A stretch of DNA of 64,000 nt from Bombilactobacillus folatiphilus (lineage in GTDB: Bacteria > Bacillota > Bacilli > Lactobacillales > Lactobacillaceae): NCBI RefSeq assembly GCF_023380265.1, contig NZ_CP093366.1, positions 1-64,000 on the forward strand, written 5' to 3'. The position numbers and the translations under genes were made by a program. The notes beneath the pieces were generated by a model, which was given only the letters and a program-made list of their open reading frames with translations, ran no database searches and was not told where the DNA came from. Every line of letters starts with the position of its first letter. Positions within the stretch are counted from its first letter, which is position 1. Below are positions 1 through 11,869 of this stretch, piece by piece.

Positions 1-787
1 TTTGATCCAAAATATCAAACCCTGCAGCTTCCACTTGCTTCAAGGAACTGATATACCCGACTACAATAAAGCGGTCACTGCTAACGCGCTTCAAATACAT
101 CAAATGCTTCGCTGCCCAATCAGTCAATTGATTCGTTACATAACTATTTAAATCTGAACGATCCCGATCAGCCATCGTTTGAACTAATTCATCATAATTA
201 TCCAAAAAAACCTGACCAATCGCGATTTTCTCATTCTCATAGAGCTCTTGCATCACCGCATATTTGGTTACATCTAATAAATAAATCACCCGTAAATCGG
301 TTTGTACAAAAACCTGAAATTGAGCTTCATCCAACGTAATGATCTGTGATTGAGGCTTGGATTCTGATTGCGCTAACAATTGCACCAACTGCTCACTAAC
401 TTGTGCTAATCCACGCCCCAGCAAGTCTTTTTTACCAAAATAACGTTGCAAATTGGGATTAATCCATTCAATGGTATGCTTCTTATCTTTGTCATAAAGC
501 AACATGCCAATCGGAATATTAATCAGCGCTTCTTGCTTGCCACGATTTTCGCGAAACGATAAGTCATATAAATATTTATTAATTTGGACCACAAAATTAC
601 GCAGCAGGTACGAACCAATCACAAAAATCAGACTAAAAATAATAACAACAAATAAAGCTAAAATTGGTTTGACAAAAAATACAATCCCGACAAAAAGCAA
701 AGCTAAAAGTAGTACGACTAAAAATCCTGCTCTCAGTGGCCGACTAATGGCGAGCAGGCTATTTCCAGCTATTTTATTTTTTTTCAT
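1..787 (-). CDS. gdpP: GdpP/YybT cyclic-di-AMP phosphodiesterase, N-terminal part
   Basis: These are the first 262 codons of a GdpP-type membrane phosphodiesterase; the rest lies beyond the left edge. The family hydrolyses c-di-AMP and so sets potassium, osmotic and cell-wall homeostasis. Visible are two close membrane segments (about residues 20-40 and 42-62, the first containing FLVVLLLALLFVGIVFF), then a PAS-like region (INIPIGMLLYDKD) and the beginning of the degenerate GGDEF region. The DHH/DHHA1 catalytic domains would lie outside the window. The ATG at 785-787 has GAGGACA just upstream. Position after rpsF-ssb-rpsR is the usual one in Bacilli, and a terminator separates it from rpsR. 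No stop codon interrupts the visible frame. The family call rests on topology and synteny and is firm; catalytic residues cannot be checked. Confidence 0.9.
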   Translation of the reverse strand, partial: MKKNKIAGNSLLAISRPLRAGFLVVLLLALLFVGIVFFVKPILALFVVIIFSLIFVIGSYLLRNFVVQINKYLYDLSFRENRGKQEALINIPIGMLLYDKDKKHTIEWINPNLQRYFGKKDLLGRGLAQVSEQLVQLLAQSESKPQSQIITLDEAQFQVFVQTDLRVIYLLDVTKYAVMQELYENEKIAIGQVFLDNYDELVQTMADRDRSDLNSYVTNQLTDWAAKHLMYLKRVSSDRFIVVGYISSLKQVEAAGFDILDQ

Positions 788-845
788 ATTGTCCTCTTGT
801 ACTCCAAGTTTAACCTTATTTTAACATATCTCCTTAAAAGAAAAG

Positions 846-870
846 AAAAGTCTACCAATGGTAGACTTTT
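846..870 (-). terminator. Terminator after rpsR
   Basis: A perfect 11-bp inverted repeat (AAAAGTCTACC with a 3-nt loop) is followed on the minus strand by a T-rich run. It lies between the rpsR stop and the gdpP start, so it ends or attenuates the rpsF-ssb-rpsR transcript before gdpP. Confidence 0.8.
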
Positions 871-886
871 CTTTAAGTGATAATAA

Positions 887-1123
887 TTAATCTTCAGCAA
901 CAAATGGTAACAAAGCCATTACCCGCGCACGCTTAATTGCAATAGTTAAACGGCGTTGGTTCTTAGCACTCGTTCCAGTTACTCGACGAGGTAAAATTTT
1001 GCCTCGTTCAGAAATAAAACGTTTCAGTAAATCTGTGTCTTTATAATCGATATATTCGATATGGTTGGCAGCAATAAAGTCAACCTTACGACGGCGACGA
1101 CCGCCACGACGTTGTTGTGGCAT
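887..1123 (-). CDS. rpsR: 30S ribosomal protein bS18
   Basis: Small basic protein of 78 aa, the usual bS18 length. It binds the platform of the 30S subunit as a heterodimer with bS6, whose gene lies two positions upstream in the same operon. The N-terminus is Arg/Gly rich ([11 protein letters not shown]). The conserved core is visible: [18 protein letters not shown], then [20 protein letters not shown], ending ARVMALLPF. The ATG follows AAAGGAGAA. Third gene of rpsF-ssb-rpsR, 32 bp after ssb, with a terminator directly downstream. Identification is certain from sequence and synteny. Confidence 0.98.
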   Translation of the reverse strand: MPQQRRGGRRRRKVDFIAANHIEYIDYKDTDLLKRFISERGKILPRRVTGTSAKNQRRLTIAIKRARVMALLPFVAED

Positions 1124-1155
1124 ATTAAAGTTCTCCTTTCATAATCAACTTCATA

Positions 1156-1674
1156 TTAAAATGGTAAATCATCATCGGAAATATCAATGGATTGCGTATT
1201 GTCCGCAAACGGATCTTCATCCAACGATGGTTTCGCATTTGAATTTTGATTTGTATTATTATTAAAATTATTAGTTGAATTAGGATTTGAGTTAGCCATA
1301 GCATTGTTGCCCGCAGGATTTTGATATCCACCATTATTGTTGTTACTATTGGCAGATTTCGGTTCCAACAATGAAAAGTTTTCTACAACGACTTCCGTGA
1401 CATAGACACGTTGCCCTTGTTGATTTTCATAATTACGGGTTTGAATCCGACCATCAATTCCAACCAATGAACCTTTATGGGTAAAATTAGCAAAATTTTC
1501 GGCAGATTTTCGCCAAATCACACAGTTAATAAAGTCCGCATCCCGTTCACCATTGGAATTCGTAAATTGCCGATTTACCGCAACGGTAAACGTGGCTACT
1601 GCCGTTCCATTTGATGTGTAACGTAAATCTGGATCCCGAGTTAAACGTCCGACCAGTACACTGCGATTGATCAT
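1156..1674 (-). CDS. ssb: Single-stranded DNA-binding protein
   Basis: The replicative SSB of 172 aa. Residues 1 to about 105 form the OB-fold core (starts [20 protein letters not shown], contains [17 protein letters not shown]). A disordered Asn/Gln/Ser linker of about 55 residues follows, and the protein ends in the acidic tip DISDDDLPF that recruits PriA, RecG, RecO and other repair proteins. It coats single-stranded DNA during replication and recombination. It sits between rpsF and rpsR, the standard Firmicute operon, and is cotranscribed with them. Length and tip are typical; nothing is missing. Confidence 0.98.
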   Translation of the reverse strand: MINRSVLVGRLTRDPDLRYTSNGTAVATFTVAVNRQFTNSNGERDADFINCVIWRKSAENFANFTHKGSLVGIDGRIQTRNYENQQGQRVYVTEVVVENFSLLEPKSANSNNNNGGYQNPAGNNAMANSNPNSTNNFNNNTNQNSNAKPSLDEDPFADNTQSIDISDDDLPF

Positions 1675-1716
1675 AGCATTCTCTCTTTCCTTCTAAGTTG
1701 CAATCAAACTAACAAA

Positions 1717-2013
1717 TTAATCTTCACGTTTGATAATCATATGACGCAAAACGCTGTCATCAATTTTTGACAAACGATCAAATTCATTCACAGCTGTTTG
1801 ATCAGCAGCTTGAACATTAATAATATGATAAGTTCCTTCATTGTAGCCGTTGATCCCGTAAGCTAAACGACGTTTTTGCCAATCTTTGGAATCTACCACT
1901 TCAGCATTATTATCTTTGATAATCTTATCAAAGCGTTCCACCAAAGCCTTCTTATCTTCTTCAGAAATATCAGGTTTGATGATATAAGTGATTTCGTAAT
2001 GTGTTTGAGCCAT
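1717..2013 (-). CDS. rpsF: 30S ribosomal protein bS6
   Basis: 98-aa bS6, partner of bS18 on the 30S platform. It begins [15 protein letters not shown] and contains [19 protein letters not shown], typical of the family, with the ferredoxin-like fold length expected. It is the first gene of rpsF-ssb-rpsR, preceded by the strong ribosome-binding site AAGGAGG at good spacing. A hairpin in the leader (2040-2060) and a promoter-like sequence (2082-2110) lie upstream. In several bacteria the bS6:bS18 complex represses its own mRNA through a leader structure; whether that happens here is inference. Confidence 0.98.
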   Translation of the reverse strand: MAQTHYEITYIIKPDISEEDKKALVERFDKIIKDNNAEVVDSKDWQKRRLAYGINGYNEGTYHIINVQAADQTAVNEFDRLSKIDDSVLRHMIIKRED

Positions 2014-2039
2014 TTTTTTTACCTCCTTATGGACTAATG

Positions 2040-2060
2040 GAGAATAACTGAGTTATTCTC
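2040..2060 (-). promoter_or_regulatory. Leader hairpin of the rpsF operon
   Basis: A perfect 9-bp inverted repeat (GAGAATAAC, loop of 3) lies in the 5' leader between the predicted promoter and the rpsF ribosome-binding site, with no T-run. It could be a bS6:bS18 autoregulatory structure or simply mRNA-stabilising. I cannot tell which. Confidence 0.45.
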
Positions 2061-2081
2061 AAGGAGTATTAACTAATTAAC

Positions 2082-2110
2082 AGTATAATACCCACAGAAT
2101 GACATTCTAA
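2082..2110 (-). promoter_or_regulatory. Putative promoter of rpsF-ssb-rpsR
   Basis: On the minus strand TATACT (2082-2087) forms a good -10. The best hexamer 17 bp upstream is only TTAGAA (2105-2110), a weak -35. The position just after the gyrA terminator is right for the operon promoter. Confidence 0.4.
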
Positions 2111-2138
2111 CATTCTTTCTGGAAAAATACTACTAAAA

Positions 2139-2191
2139 AAGTTTTTGACCAGCTAAAAATCGCTTACACATTTAGATTACGTCAAAAACTT
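2139..2191 (-). terminator. Terminator after gyrA
   Basis: Downstream of the gyrA stop the arms AAGTTTTTGAC and GTCAAAAACTT pair perfectly over 11 bp around a loop of about 31 nt, and T6 follows on the minus strand. The loop is long, but arm perfection and the T-tract support a rho-independent terminator. Confidence 0.6.
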
Positions 2192-2214
2192 CTTTAATTT
2201 TTTATTTAAGCAAA

Positions 2215-4683
2215 TTATTCTTGTTCTGAATCTTCTGACTCAACTTCAGGTTCTGCATCAACTTTGGTAATTGTCGAAACTTGGGCATCATCATCTAACC
2301 GAATCAAACGAACTCCTAAAGTAGCTCGACTTGTTTTTGAAACATCGTCAACAGAAAAACGAATCATCACGCCTTGGTTAGTCACTACCATCATATCTTC
2401 AGCACCTTGCACTGTCACAATCCCGGACAATGGACCATTTTTAGCCGTAATATTAGCCGTTTTAATCCCTTTACCGCCACGACCCTTAATTGGATATTGC
2501 GCTGCGGGCGTTCTTTTGCCGTAACCATTTTCAGAAATGACCAGCACTTCACTATTCGGTGTCAAAATAGCGGAACCAACAACATAATCTTCTTCACGTA
2601 AACGAATTCCGCGCACACCAGCTGCCGTCCGCCCCATGACCCGCACAGCAGTTTCACTAAAGGTGACCGCATAACCTAAATGTGTCCCAATCAAAATATT
2701 ATTTTGACCATTCGTTAACATCACGTTATCTAAGGAATCACCATCTTTGAGCGTAATTGCACGGAGACCATTTTTCCGAATATTTTGAAATTCAGCCAAA
2801 GCGGTCCGCTTCGCAGTTCCTTGTTTCGTCACAAAGAAGAGATAATTATCATCAGTCGCTGTATCTTTTTTCAAATGCACGACTGTCTGAATTTGTTCAC
2901 CATTATCAATTCCCAATAAATTAATAATCGGAATCCCCTTGGCACTACGTCCATATTCAGGAATCTCGTAAGCTTTGGAACGATAAATTTTGCCAGCATC
3001 CGTGAAGAATAACAAATTATCATGCGTCGAAGTATAAATCAACTGTTCAATAAAATCATCATCGTTGACGCCCATGCCTTTGATCCCACGACCGCCACGA
3101 TTTTGGACTTTGAACTCATCGGCAGCCAATCGCTTAATATATCCATTATGAGTCAAGACAATTAAGACATTTTCCTCTTCGATTAAGTCTTCATCTTCAA
3201 TACTTAACACTTCACCGACTAATAATTCAGTCCGGCGAGAATCGCCATATTTACTCTTAATCTCAAGTAATTCTTGATAAATAATTTCATCAATGCGCTC
3301 AGGTTTTTGCAAAATATCTTGATAATCGGCAATTTTGGCTAACAATTCTTGATATTCATTTTCAATTTTATCACGCTCTAAACCAGTCAAACGAACCAAA
3401 CGCATATCTAAAATTGCCTGCGATTGTTTATCTGACAAATCAAATTGCGTAATCAATGTACTTTTAGCAATATCCGCCGTTTTAGAATTCCGAATTACTT
3501 GAATCACGGCATCAATATGATCCAAGGCAATCCGTAAACCATCTAAAATATGCGCCCGATTTTGCGCTTTCTTTAATTCAAAGCGAGTCCGTCGCGTAAT
3601 GACTTGTTCTTGATGTTTCAAATAATATTGCAAAATCGCTTTTAACGATAAAACTTGCGGGGCACCTTTGACGATGGCCACCATGTTAAAGCCAAATGAC
3701 GTCTGTAACGCGGTCATTTTATACAAATTATTTAAGACTACATTGGCACTCATGTCCCGACGAATATCAATAGTAACCCGCATGCCCGTCCGATCGGATT
3801 CATCAATCAAATTGGTAATTCCTTCAATACGGTGATCACGCGCTAATTCTGCAATTCGCTCAATCAACTTCGCCTTATTAACCATATACGGTAATTCCGT
3901 AACGATTAAGCGTTCGCGACCATTTTTAAGTGTTTCAATTTCAACTTTTGCTCGTAAAGTAATATTACCTTTACCGGTTTCATAAGCATGCCGAATACCC
4001 GACTTCCCCATGACCACACCACCGGTTGGAAAATCCGGTCCAGGAATCACTTGCATTAAATCAGCTGTGGTGGCTTCAGGATTATTCATCAACAGATGAA
4101 TGCCGTCAATGACTTCACCCAAATTATGCGGAGGGATATTAGTCGTCATCCCTACCGCAATCCCCGTGGCACCATTAACTAATAAATTAGGAAAGCGTGC
4201 TGGTAAGACAATCGGTTCGCGTTCACTACCATCATAATTTTCTTGAAAATCAATCGTATCTTTATTAATATCGCGCAACATTTCGGTGGCAATTTTACTC
4301 ATTCGCGCTTCAGTATACCGCATGGCCGCTGCTGGATCGCCATCAACTGAACCAAAATTACCATGACCATCAACTAATAAATAACGGTAACTGAACTTTT
4401 GAGCCATTCGCACCATAGATTCGTAAATCGCCGTATCACCGTGGGGATGGTACTTTCCCATGACATCGCCGACAATCCGGGCTGATTTTTTATACGGCTT
4501 ATCTGGCGTGACACCTAGTTCGTTCATTCCATATAAAATCCGCCGATGGACCGGTTTTAAGCCATCGCGAACATCCGGCAAAGCCCGTGCCACAATGACA
4601 CTCATTGCATAATCTAAGAAAGAACTCCGCATCGTTTTGGATAAATCAACTATTTGAATTCGGCGATCATCACTTTCTGCCAT
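2215..4683 (-). CDS. gyrA: DNA gyrase subunit A
   Basis: Breakage-reunion subunit of gyrase, 822 aa, which with GyrB introduces negative supercoils. The winged-helix/tower region holds the catalytic tyrosine at about residue 123 ([11 protein letters not shown]). The C-terminal beta-pinwheel contains the GyrA-box [11 protein letters not shown]. The C-terminus is acidic ([12 protein letters not shown]). In the quinolone-resistance region [10 protein letters not shown], Thr occupies position 84, where many Firmicutes have Ser. The ATG follows AAGGAG. It lies 19 bp after gyrB and is the last gene of yaaA-recF-gyrB-gyrA, with a terminator after it. ParC is a paralogue, but GyrA-box and location settle the call. 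Confidence 0.98.
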   Translation of the reverse strand: MAESDDRRIQIVDLSKTMRSSFLDYAMSVIVARALPDVRDGLKPVHRRILYGMNELGVTPDKPYKKSARIVGDVMGKYHPHGDTAIYESMVRMAQKFSYRYLLVDGHGNFGSVDGDPAAAMRYTEARMSKIATEMLRDINKDTIDFQENYDGSEREPIVLPARFPNLLVNGATGIAVGMTTNIPPHNLGEVIDGIHLLMNNPEATTADLMQVIPGPDFPTGGVVMGKSGIRHAYETGKGNITLRAKVEIETLKNGRERLIVTELPYMVNKAKLIERIAELARDHRIEGITNLIDESDRTGMRVTIDIRRDMSANVVLNNLYKMTALQTSFGFNMVAIVKGAPQVLSLKAILQYYLKHQEQVITRRTRFELKKAQNRAHILDGLRIALDHIDAVIQVIRNSKTADIAKSTLITQFDLSDKQSQAILDMRLVRLTGLERDKIENEYQELLAKIADYQDILQKPERIDEIIYQELLEIKSKYGDSRRTELLVGEVLSIEDEDLIEEENVLIVLTHNGYIKRLAADEFKVQNRGGRGIKGMGVNDDDFIEQLIYTSTHDNLLFFTDAGKIYRSKAYEIPEYGRSAKGIPIINLLGIDNGEQIQTVVHLKKDTATDDNYLFFVTKQGTAKRTALAEFQNIRKNGLRAITLKDGDSLDNVMLTNGQNNILIGTHLGYAVTFSETAVRVMGRTAAGVRGIRLREEDYVVGSAILTPNSEVLVISENGYGKRTPAAQYPIKGRGGKGIKTANITAKNGPLSGIVTVQGAEDMMVVTNQGVMIRFSVDDVSKTSRATLGVRLIRLDDDAQVSTITKVDAEPEVESEDSEQE

Positions 4684-4702
4684 GCACGATCAACTCCTTT
4701 AA

Positions 4703-7751
<3,049 letters not shown>

Positions 7752-7755
<4 letters not shown>

Positions 7756-7961
7756 TCCACAATTTCAAACTGTGAGCCATCAGCTAATTTAACTTGATCG
7801 CCTTGACGTAACTTTTTACCACGTCGATTTTCTGGTACACCATTCAGCAAAACTAAATTGTCTTGCAAGTACCATTTGGCCTGACCACCTGTTGCGATGA
7901 CTCCAGCTTCTTTCAGGAGTTGCGTCAGCGTAATATATTCGCTTTTTAACTTGATTTGCAC
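7752..7961 (-). CDS. yaaA: S4-domain protein YaaA/RlbA-like
   Basis: 69-aa RNA-binding S4-domain protein found between dnaN and recF in most Bacilli. The visible core EYITLTQLLKEAGVIATGGQ and VLLNGVPENRRGKKLRQGD is the S4 alpha-L fold. Its role is not settled in the family; an RNA or ribosome-related function is usual for S4 proteins. The start is GTG at 7959-7961 with AGGA upstream; no in-frame ATG precedes it. It is the first gene of yaaA-recF-gyrB-gyrA, with a clear promoter at 8001-8029. Confidence 0.92.
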
Positions 7962-8000
7962 AGTCCATTCACATCCTGACTTTGAAATTTTCCCTTTTTA

Positions 8001-8029
8001 ATTATACCCCTTTGCGGGTTTTTTCGCAA
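8001..8029 (-). promoter_or_regulatory. Promoter of yaaA-recF-gyrB-gyrA
   Basis: On the minus strand a consensus -10 TATAAT (8001-8006) lies 17 bp from TTGCGA (8024-8029, 4 of 6 to the -35 consensus), about 40 bp upstream of the yaaA start. It follows the dnaN terminator, so the gyrase operon has its own start. Confidence 0.75.
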
Positions 8030-8124
8030 TTTGACGGGGATTAGCGCCTTTTTGCGTAATTTAGACTAAAAAGGCTAAATTCATAGAAAATATTTTAAAA
8101 CGCATAATTTTCCCAAAATAAAAA

Positions 8125-8146
8125 GAACTGCTGAATTCAACAGTTC
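8125..8146 (-). terminator. Terminator after dnaN
   Basis: A near-perfect 22-bp palindrome (GAACTG...CAGTTC with one G-U pair) is followed on the minus strand by TTTTTATTTT, 16 bp after the dnaN stop. Confidence 0.85.
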
Positions 8147-8162
8147 TCATTCAAATATTTAA

Positions 8163-9305
8163 TTAGTTAAATGTTCGCACTGGTGTAATTAATTGAATAA
8201 AACTATGGTCGTCATTTAGTGGTTTTAGGGTAAACGGATGTAACGCAGCCGTAAATTCTAATTTGATTTTGGTTTCACCAAATGCTTGCAATGCAGCCTT
8301 TAAATAGTCCGGGTTAAAGGAAATATCTAAATCCTCACCCTCGACTTGATCCACCTTGACCGCTTCTTCCACGGTACCTACTTCTGGTGAATTACCATAC
8401 AAAACGACTTGTTTTTGACCACTATCAATCACTAATTTAACCACGTTATTGCGACTGGCGTGTGATAACAATGATGCCCGTTCCACGGAAGCTAACAAAG
8501 TTTTGGCATCAATTTCCAGTTTTGTTGTTGAACTATCAGGAATTAAGCGATCAGTTTTCGGATAATTGCCCTCTAAAAGCCGTGAATAAAACATTGTGTT
8601 ATCAAATTCAAAGAGAATTTGATTTTCTGAAATGGATAACTTGATTTCTTCGCTATTATCGCTTAATGAATGCTCCAGTTCTTTTAAACTGCGCGCAGGA
8701 ATTACCAAATTATAATCACTATCACCAGAATTTTGAATTTTGACAATCCTCTGCGCCAAGCGGTGACTATCTGTGGCCACTGCTAATAACTGATCTTGAT
8801 TAATTTGGAGATGCAAACCTGTCAAGATCGGTCGATTTTCTTCTTTGGAAGCCGAAAAAACTGTTTCATCAATCACTTGCCGTAAGATGTCCGACGAAAT
8901 TTGCAATTGATCCGTATTCGAAACTTCTGGTAGGTGGGGATAATTGTTGGCATCTAAACCATTGATTTTGAATTCAGAATGTCCTGAGGTAATAGCGACT
9001 TGTTGATTGTCCAGAACTTCTAAGGTGAATTGATCAAGAGGTAATTTTTTAATAATCTCACTGAAAAAACGTGCCGGTAAGACGATGGCACCGGTTGAGT
9101 CAATTTGTAATTCGTTATCCACATCCTCTTGTGGAATAAAAGTTTGGACGGAGATATCCACATCACTGCCGGTCACAGTTAAACCTTCTTTGGACAAATC
9201 AAGTTTAATTCCTGTTAAAATGGGAATAGTTGTTTTAGTAGAAATAGCTCGTTGGACATTGATAATTTGGTGATTGAACTGGGAACGATTGATTGTAAAT
9301 TTCAT
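8163..9305 (-). CDS. dnaN: DNA polymerase III beta sliding clamp
   Basis: 380-aa processivity clamp that encircles DNA as a dimer of three-domain subunits. Recognisable segments include MKFTINRSQFNHQIINVQRA at the start, KINGLDANNYPHLPEV and LTGLHLQIN in domain 2, ATDSHRLAQR, and the C-terminal PVRTFN that ends the peptide-binding pocket. ATG follows AAAGGAG. It lies 165 bp downstream of dnaA across the unwinding half of oriC and has its own terminator. Length is normal. Confidence 0.98.
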   Translation of the reverse strand: MKFTINRSQFNHQIINVQRAISTKTTIPILTGIKLDLSKEGLTVTGSDVDISVQTFIPQEDVDNELQIDSTGAIVLPARFFSEIIKKLPLDQFTLEVLDNQQVAITSGHSEFKINGLDANNYPHLPEVSNTDQLQISSDILRQVIDETVFSASKEENRPILTGLHLQINQDQLLAVATDSHRLAQRIVKIQNSGDSDYNLVIPARSLKELEHSLSDNSEEIKLSISENQILFEFDNTMFYSRLLEGNYPKTDRLIPDSSTTKLEIDAKTLLASVERASLLSHASRNNVVKLVIDSGQKQVVLYGNSPEVGTVEEAVKVDQVEGEDLDISFNPDYLKAALQAFGETKIKLEFTAALHPFTLKPLNDDHSFIQLITPVRTFN

Positions 9306-9335
9306 AGTGAACTCCTTTAATAATTAAGATAAAAA

Positions 9336-9353
9336 TAGTAGTAATAGTAGTAG
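9336..9353 (-). other. DnaA-trio element
   Basis: On the plus strand six consecutive trinucleotides read TAG TAG TAA TAG TAG TAG, so the dnaA-sense strand reads CTACTACTATTACTACTA. This fits the DnaA-trio, on which DnaA assembles from double- to single-stranded DNA. DnaA boxes are on one side and an AT-rich tract on the other. Confidence 0.8.
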
Positions 9354-9411
9354 GTCCTGTTGAAACTGTGGAATTAGCGGTTAAGCCTAAGAATAATAAA
9401 AATTAGCTTGT

Positions 9412-9451
9412 GGAAAACTTGTGAATTATTTTAGGGAAAACTTGTGAATTA
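9412..9451. repeat. 17-bp direct repeat in oriC
   Basis: GGAAAACTTGTGAATTA occurs identically at 9412-9428 and 9435-9451, a 23-bp period, between the perfect DnaA box and the trio side. Each copy includes the GTGAA-like edge of a degenerate DnaA box. It may position DnaA or another origin-binding protein. Confidence 0.75.
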
Positions 9452-9470
9452 ATCGATTGTTATCCACAAG

Positions 9471-10826
9471 TTAATTTTGTAAGCTCGCTTTGAGATTAGT
9501 CAAATCGTGCTGAATATTTAAATCGGATTCCAGTAATTTGGCAATTTTCTCACAGGAATGTAAAACCGTGGTATGATCTTTGCCGCCAAACTCTTGGCCA
9601 ATTTTTGGTAATGAACTATCGGTTAATTCCCGCGACAAGTACATGGCAATTTGGCGTGGAACCACGATTGATTTGTTACGACGTTTACCTTTCAAGTCAT
9701 CGACGGTCAGCTTGTAATATTTGGCGACTTGCGTTTGAATTTTACTAATTGTCAGACCAGCTTGATGTTGCGAATCTTTGAGGTCTTTCAACGCTTCTGC
9801 GGCCAAACTGATATTAATGTCTTCGTTATTCATTGTTGAATAAGCTTGGACACGAACCAATGCTCCTTCTAATTCACGCACGTTGCTGTCAATTTGACTA
9901 GCGATGTAAGATAGCGCATCGTCGGGAATTTCCAAATTTTCGGCGATGGCTTTTTTGCGTAAAATTGCAGTCCGAGTTTCTAAGTCTGGTGCAGTAATAT
10001 CCACAGATAACCCCCATTTAAAACGTGATACCAACCGTTCTTGCAATTTAGGGATTTCATTGGGCAAACGATCGGAAGTCAATACAATTTGCTTTTTTGT
10101 ATTATAGAGGGTATTGAAAGTGTGGAAAAACTCCTCTTGAGTTCCCTCTTTATCGGCAAAAAATTGAATATCGTCAACTAATAATAAATCTACCGTGCGG
10201 TATTCATTGCGGAATTCTTCTTGGGTTCGATTCTGAATTGAATTAATGAAGTCATTGGCGAATGATTCACTAGAAATATATTTGACATTGGCCTGAGGAT
10301 CACGATCTAACATACGATGGCCGATAGCTTGCATTAGATGTGTCTTGCCCAGTCCCACGCCACCATAAATAAATAGAGGATTATACATCGTGCCAGGTTC
10401 TTCTGAAACCACTAGCGCAGCAGCATGCGCCATCTGATTGCCGCTACCGGTGACAAAAGAATCAAATGTGTATTTACTATTTAAATGTGCTTCACGAACT
10501 AAATGGTTCGTTGCTTGTGGTGCTGTATTGTCAGTTTGTGTTTTGGGTTGTGTTGTTTTGAGATCATTAGGCAATAAAATGACGGGTACAATCTCTTGAT
10601 TGCTGTATTCATAGGCAGCTTCGACAACTTTTGTACTGATATTACGTTCCCAGTATTCTTTATGTAAAGATGAGGGCACGCAAATAAAGATTTTTTGATT
10701 TTCTAATTTGAGTGGTTGGGCACTTTCAATCCAAGTTTGATAACTGACTGCCGCAAATTCTTGTTGAAATTTTTTTTGTAAAAATTCCCAGAATGAGTCC
10801 AATTCACCATTAATTATCTCAGGCAC
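9471..10826 (-). CDS. dnaA: Chromosomal replication initiator DnaA
   Basis: 451-aa initiator ATPase that binds DnaA boxes and opens oriC. Domain I covers about residues 1-80. A short linker rich in Gln and Thr follows (about 90-108). The AAA+ domain has Walker A GGVGLGKT at 155-162 and Walker B LLLVDDIQFF near 215. Domain IV has the DNA-binding signature GGKDHTTVLHSCEKI near residue 425. The start is GTG at 10824-10826 preceded by GGAGGAG; an overlapping ATG is out of frame. It is flanked by DnaA-box clusters on both sides, allowing autoregulation. All motifs are intact. Confidence 0.98.
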   Translation of the reverse strand: MPEIINGELDSFWEFLQKKFQQEFAAVSYQTWIESAQPLKLENQKIFICVPSSLHKEYWERNISTKVVEAAYEYSNQEIVPVILLPNDLKTTQPKTQTDNTAPQATNHLVREAHLNSKYTFDSFVTGSGNQMAHAAALVVSEEPGTMYNPLFIYGGVGLGKTHLMQAIGHRMLDRDPQANVKYISSESFANDFINSIQNRTQEEFRNEYRTVDLLLVDDIQFFADKEGTQEEFFHTFNTLYNTKKQIVLTSDRLPNEIPKLQERLVSRFKWGLSVDITAPDLETRTAILRKKAIAENLEIPDDALSYIASQIDSNVRELEGALVRVQAYSTMNNEDINISLAAEALKDLKDSQHQAGLTISKIQTQVAKYYKLTVDDLKGKRRNKSIVVPRQIAMYLSRELTDSSLPKIGQEFGGKDHTTVLHSCEKIAKLLESDLNIQHDLTNLKASLQN

Positions 10827-11304
10827 ATTACTCCTCCAGCAAAAACCATAAATAAATTTAACTGCATTATTTTAGCATTTTTTTTAAAAGTTTTCCACAG
10901 GCGGATATCAGAAAAACACATCTTCTTTTTAATCACAACTAAAATTCAAATCCACATGTGGAAAACTTTTAGTTTTCCAGATAATTCTATTTTTCCACAA
11001 TTAATACTCTTCCTGGTTGCAGGAATATCTAGTAAATGAATTCAAAAATAGAATAGTAATCCACAGCTGTGGAAAACCTGTGAACAAGTTGGTTAATTGT
11101 GGATTAATCGGCATAAAAAGGTGTTAATAAATAAATATGATACAGATAATTCATAAGTTATTAACTTTCTTTTCCACAGGTTAAGATGACAAAAGAAAAG
11201 AAGCTGGCGAAAAATAATTTTCTTTAGCTATTAATTGTGGTAAACTACTATGGTATTACCATTAGAATGTTACTGATGAAAATTAGTTATGGAGGTGTTT
11301 AAAC
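10827..11304. other. oriC upstream DnaA-box cluster and rpmH/dnaA divergent region
   Basis: This gene-free stretch carries at least eight DnaA-box-like sites. Four of TTTTCCACA type sit at 10891-10899, 10957-10965 (reverse), 10991-10999 and 11170-11178. Others are at 10948-10956 (AAATCCACA), 11057-11065 (TAATCCACA), 11068-11076 (TGTGGAAAA) and 11098-11106 (TGTGGATTA). Two pairs face each other across 0 to 2 bp (10948-10965 and 11057-11076). It corresponds to the upstream half of a bipartite Bacillus-type origin and also contains the divergent dnaA and rpmH promoters, which I could not place with confidence. Confidence 0.85.
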
Positions 11305-11445
11305 ATGACTACAAAAAGAACTTACCAACCTAAGCAACGTCATCGTCAACGTGTCCACGGATTTATGAAACGAATGAGTACAAGTAACGGTCGTAAGGTT
11401 TTAGCACGTCGTCGACAAAAAGGTAGAAAAGTATTGTCCGCCTAG
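11305..11445 (+). CDS. rpmH: 50S ribosomal protein bL34
   Basis: A 46-aa, extremely basic protein. The segment [17 protein letters not shown] followed by [20 protein letters not shown] and RKVLSA is the invariant bL34 sequence. The family is usually 44 aa; here two extra residues (TT) follow the Met. ATG at 11305 has GGAGGTG upstream at good spacing. It is first in rpmH-rnpA-yidC-jag, the standard right side of oriC. A hairpin after the stop probably reduces read-through into rnpA, fitting the much higher need for bL34. Confidence 0.98.
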   Translation: MTTKRTYQPKQRHRQRVHGFMKRMSTSNGRKVLARRRQKGRKVLSA

Positions 11446-11446
11446 G

Positions 11447-11474
11447 CCACTGAAAAATTTCAGTGGTTTTTTTA
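11447..11474 (+). terminator. Terminator/attenuator between rpmH and rnpA
   Basis: A perfect 9-bp stem (CCACTGAAA/TTTCAGTGG, 2-nt loop) is followed by T8. It lies 1 bp after the rpmH stop and 32 bp before rnpA, so it likely attenuates rather than separates the two genes. Confidence 0.85.
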
Positions 11475-11505
11475 TTGATTGTGGTCTAACTAAAGTAGGA
11501 AAAAT

Positions 11506-11844
11506 ATGCGTAAAAGTTATCGAATTAAAAAAGAAAAAGAATTTCAAGCTGTGTTTGATCGACATGATTCGGTTGCTAACAAAGCTTTTGTCCTTTATCA
11601 ATTACATAAGCCAGGACAAAAGCATTTTCGAGTCGGTTTATCAGTGAGTAAAAAAATTGCGCATACTGCGGTTTTGCGCAATCAAGTTAAGCGTTATTTA
11701 CGACAATCATTATTAGAATTACAGCCTGAGTTGCCATCAGAAATTGATTTTTTGGTCATCGCGCGCAAACCGGCTACAAAATTAAATATGGCTGAAACGA
11801 AAAAAAATCTGCGTCATCTTCTAAAATTAGGTAAAATGTTATAA
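11506..11844 (+). CDS. rnpA: Ribonuclease P protein component
   Basis: 112-aa basic cofactor of the RNase P ribozyme, which trims the 5' ends of pre-tRNAs. It starts [17 protein letters not shown] and holds the central RNR-type motif in [21 protein letters not shown], which contacts the RNA. The family usually reads KAVxRNRxKR; here Gln sits between Asn and Val (RNQVKR). Length is typical. It is 25 bp upstream of yidC in the conserved order. Identification is certain. Confidence 0.97.
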   Translation: MRKSYRIKKEKEFQAVFDRHDSVANKAFVLYQLHKPGQKHFRVGLSVSKKIAHTAVLRNQVKRYLRQSLLELQPELPSEIDFLVIARKPATKLNMAETKKNLRHLLKLGKML

Positions 11845-11869
11845 GAATCTAAACTGAAGGAAAGTTGAT

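Larger units (their letters stand above)
9306..9470. other. oriC unwinding region between dnaA and dnaN
   Basis: This interval carries a perfect DnaA box TTATCCACA at 9460-9468, abutting the dnaA stop. More TGTGGA-core boxes lie at 9410-9418 and 9367-9375. A short GC-richer patch (9354-9357), a DnaA-trio tract (9336-9353) and an AT-rich stretch (9315-9335) running to the dnaN leader follow. Order and polarity match the basal unwinding system described for Bacillus subtilis. The assignment is by pattern; strand opening was not tested. Confidence 0.85.

Noticed and set aside
11249..11261. Short palindrome ATGGTATTACCAT before rpmH as an operator
   Set aside because: It is short and AT-rich, near a promoter region I could not define; no support beyond symmetry.
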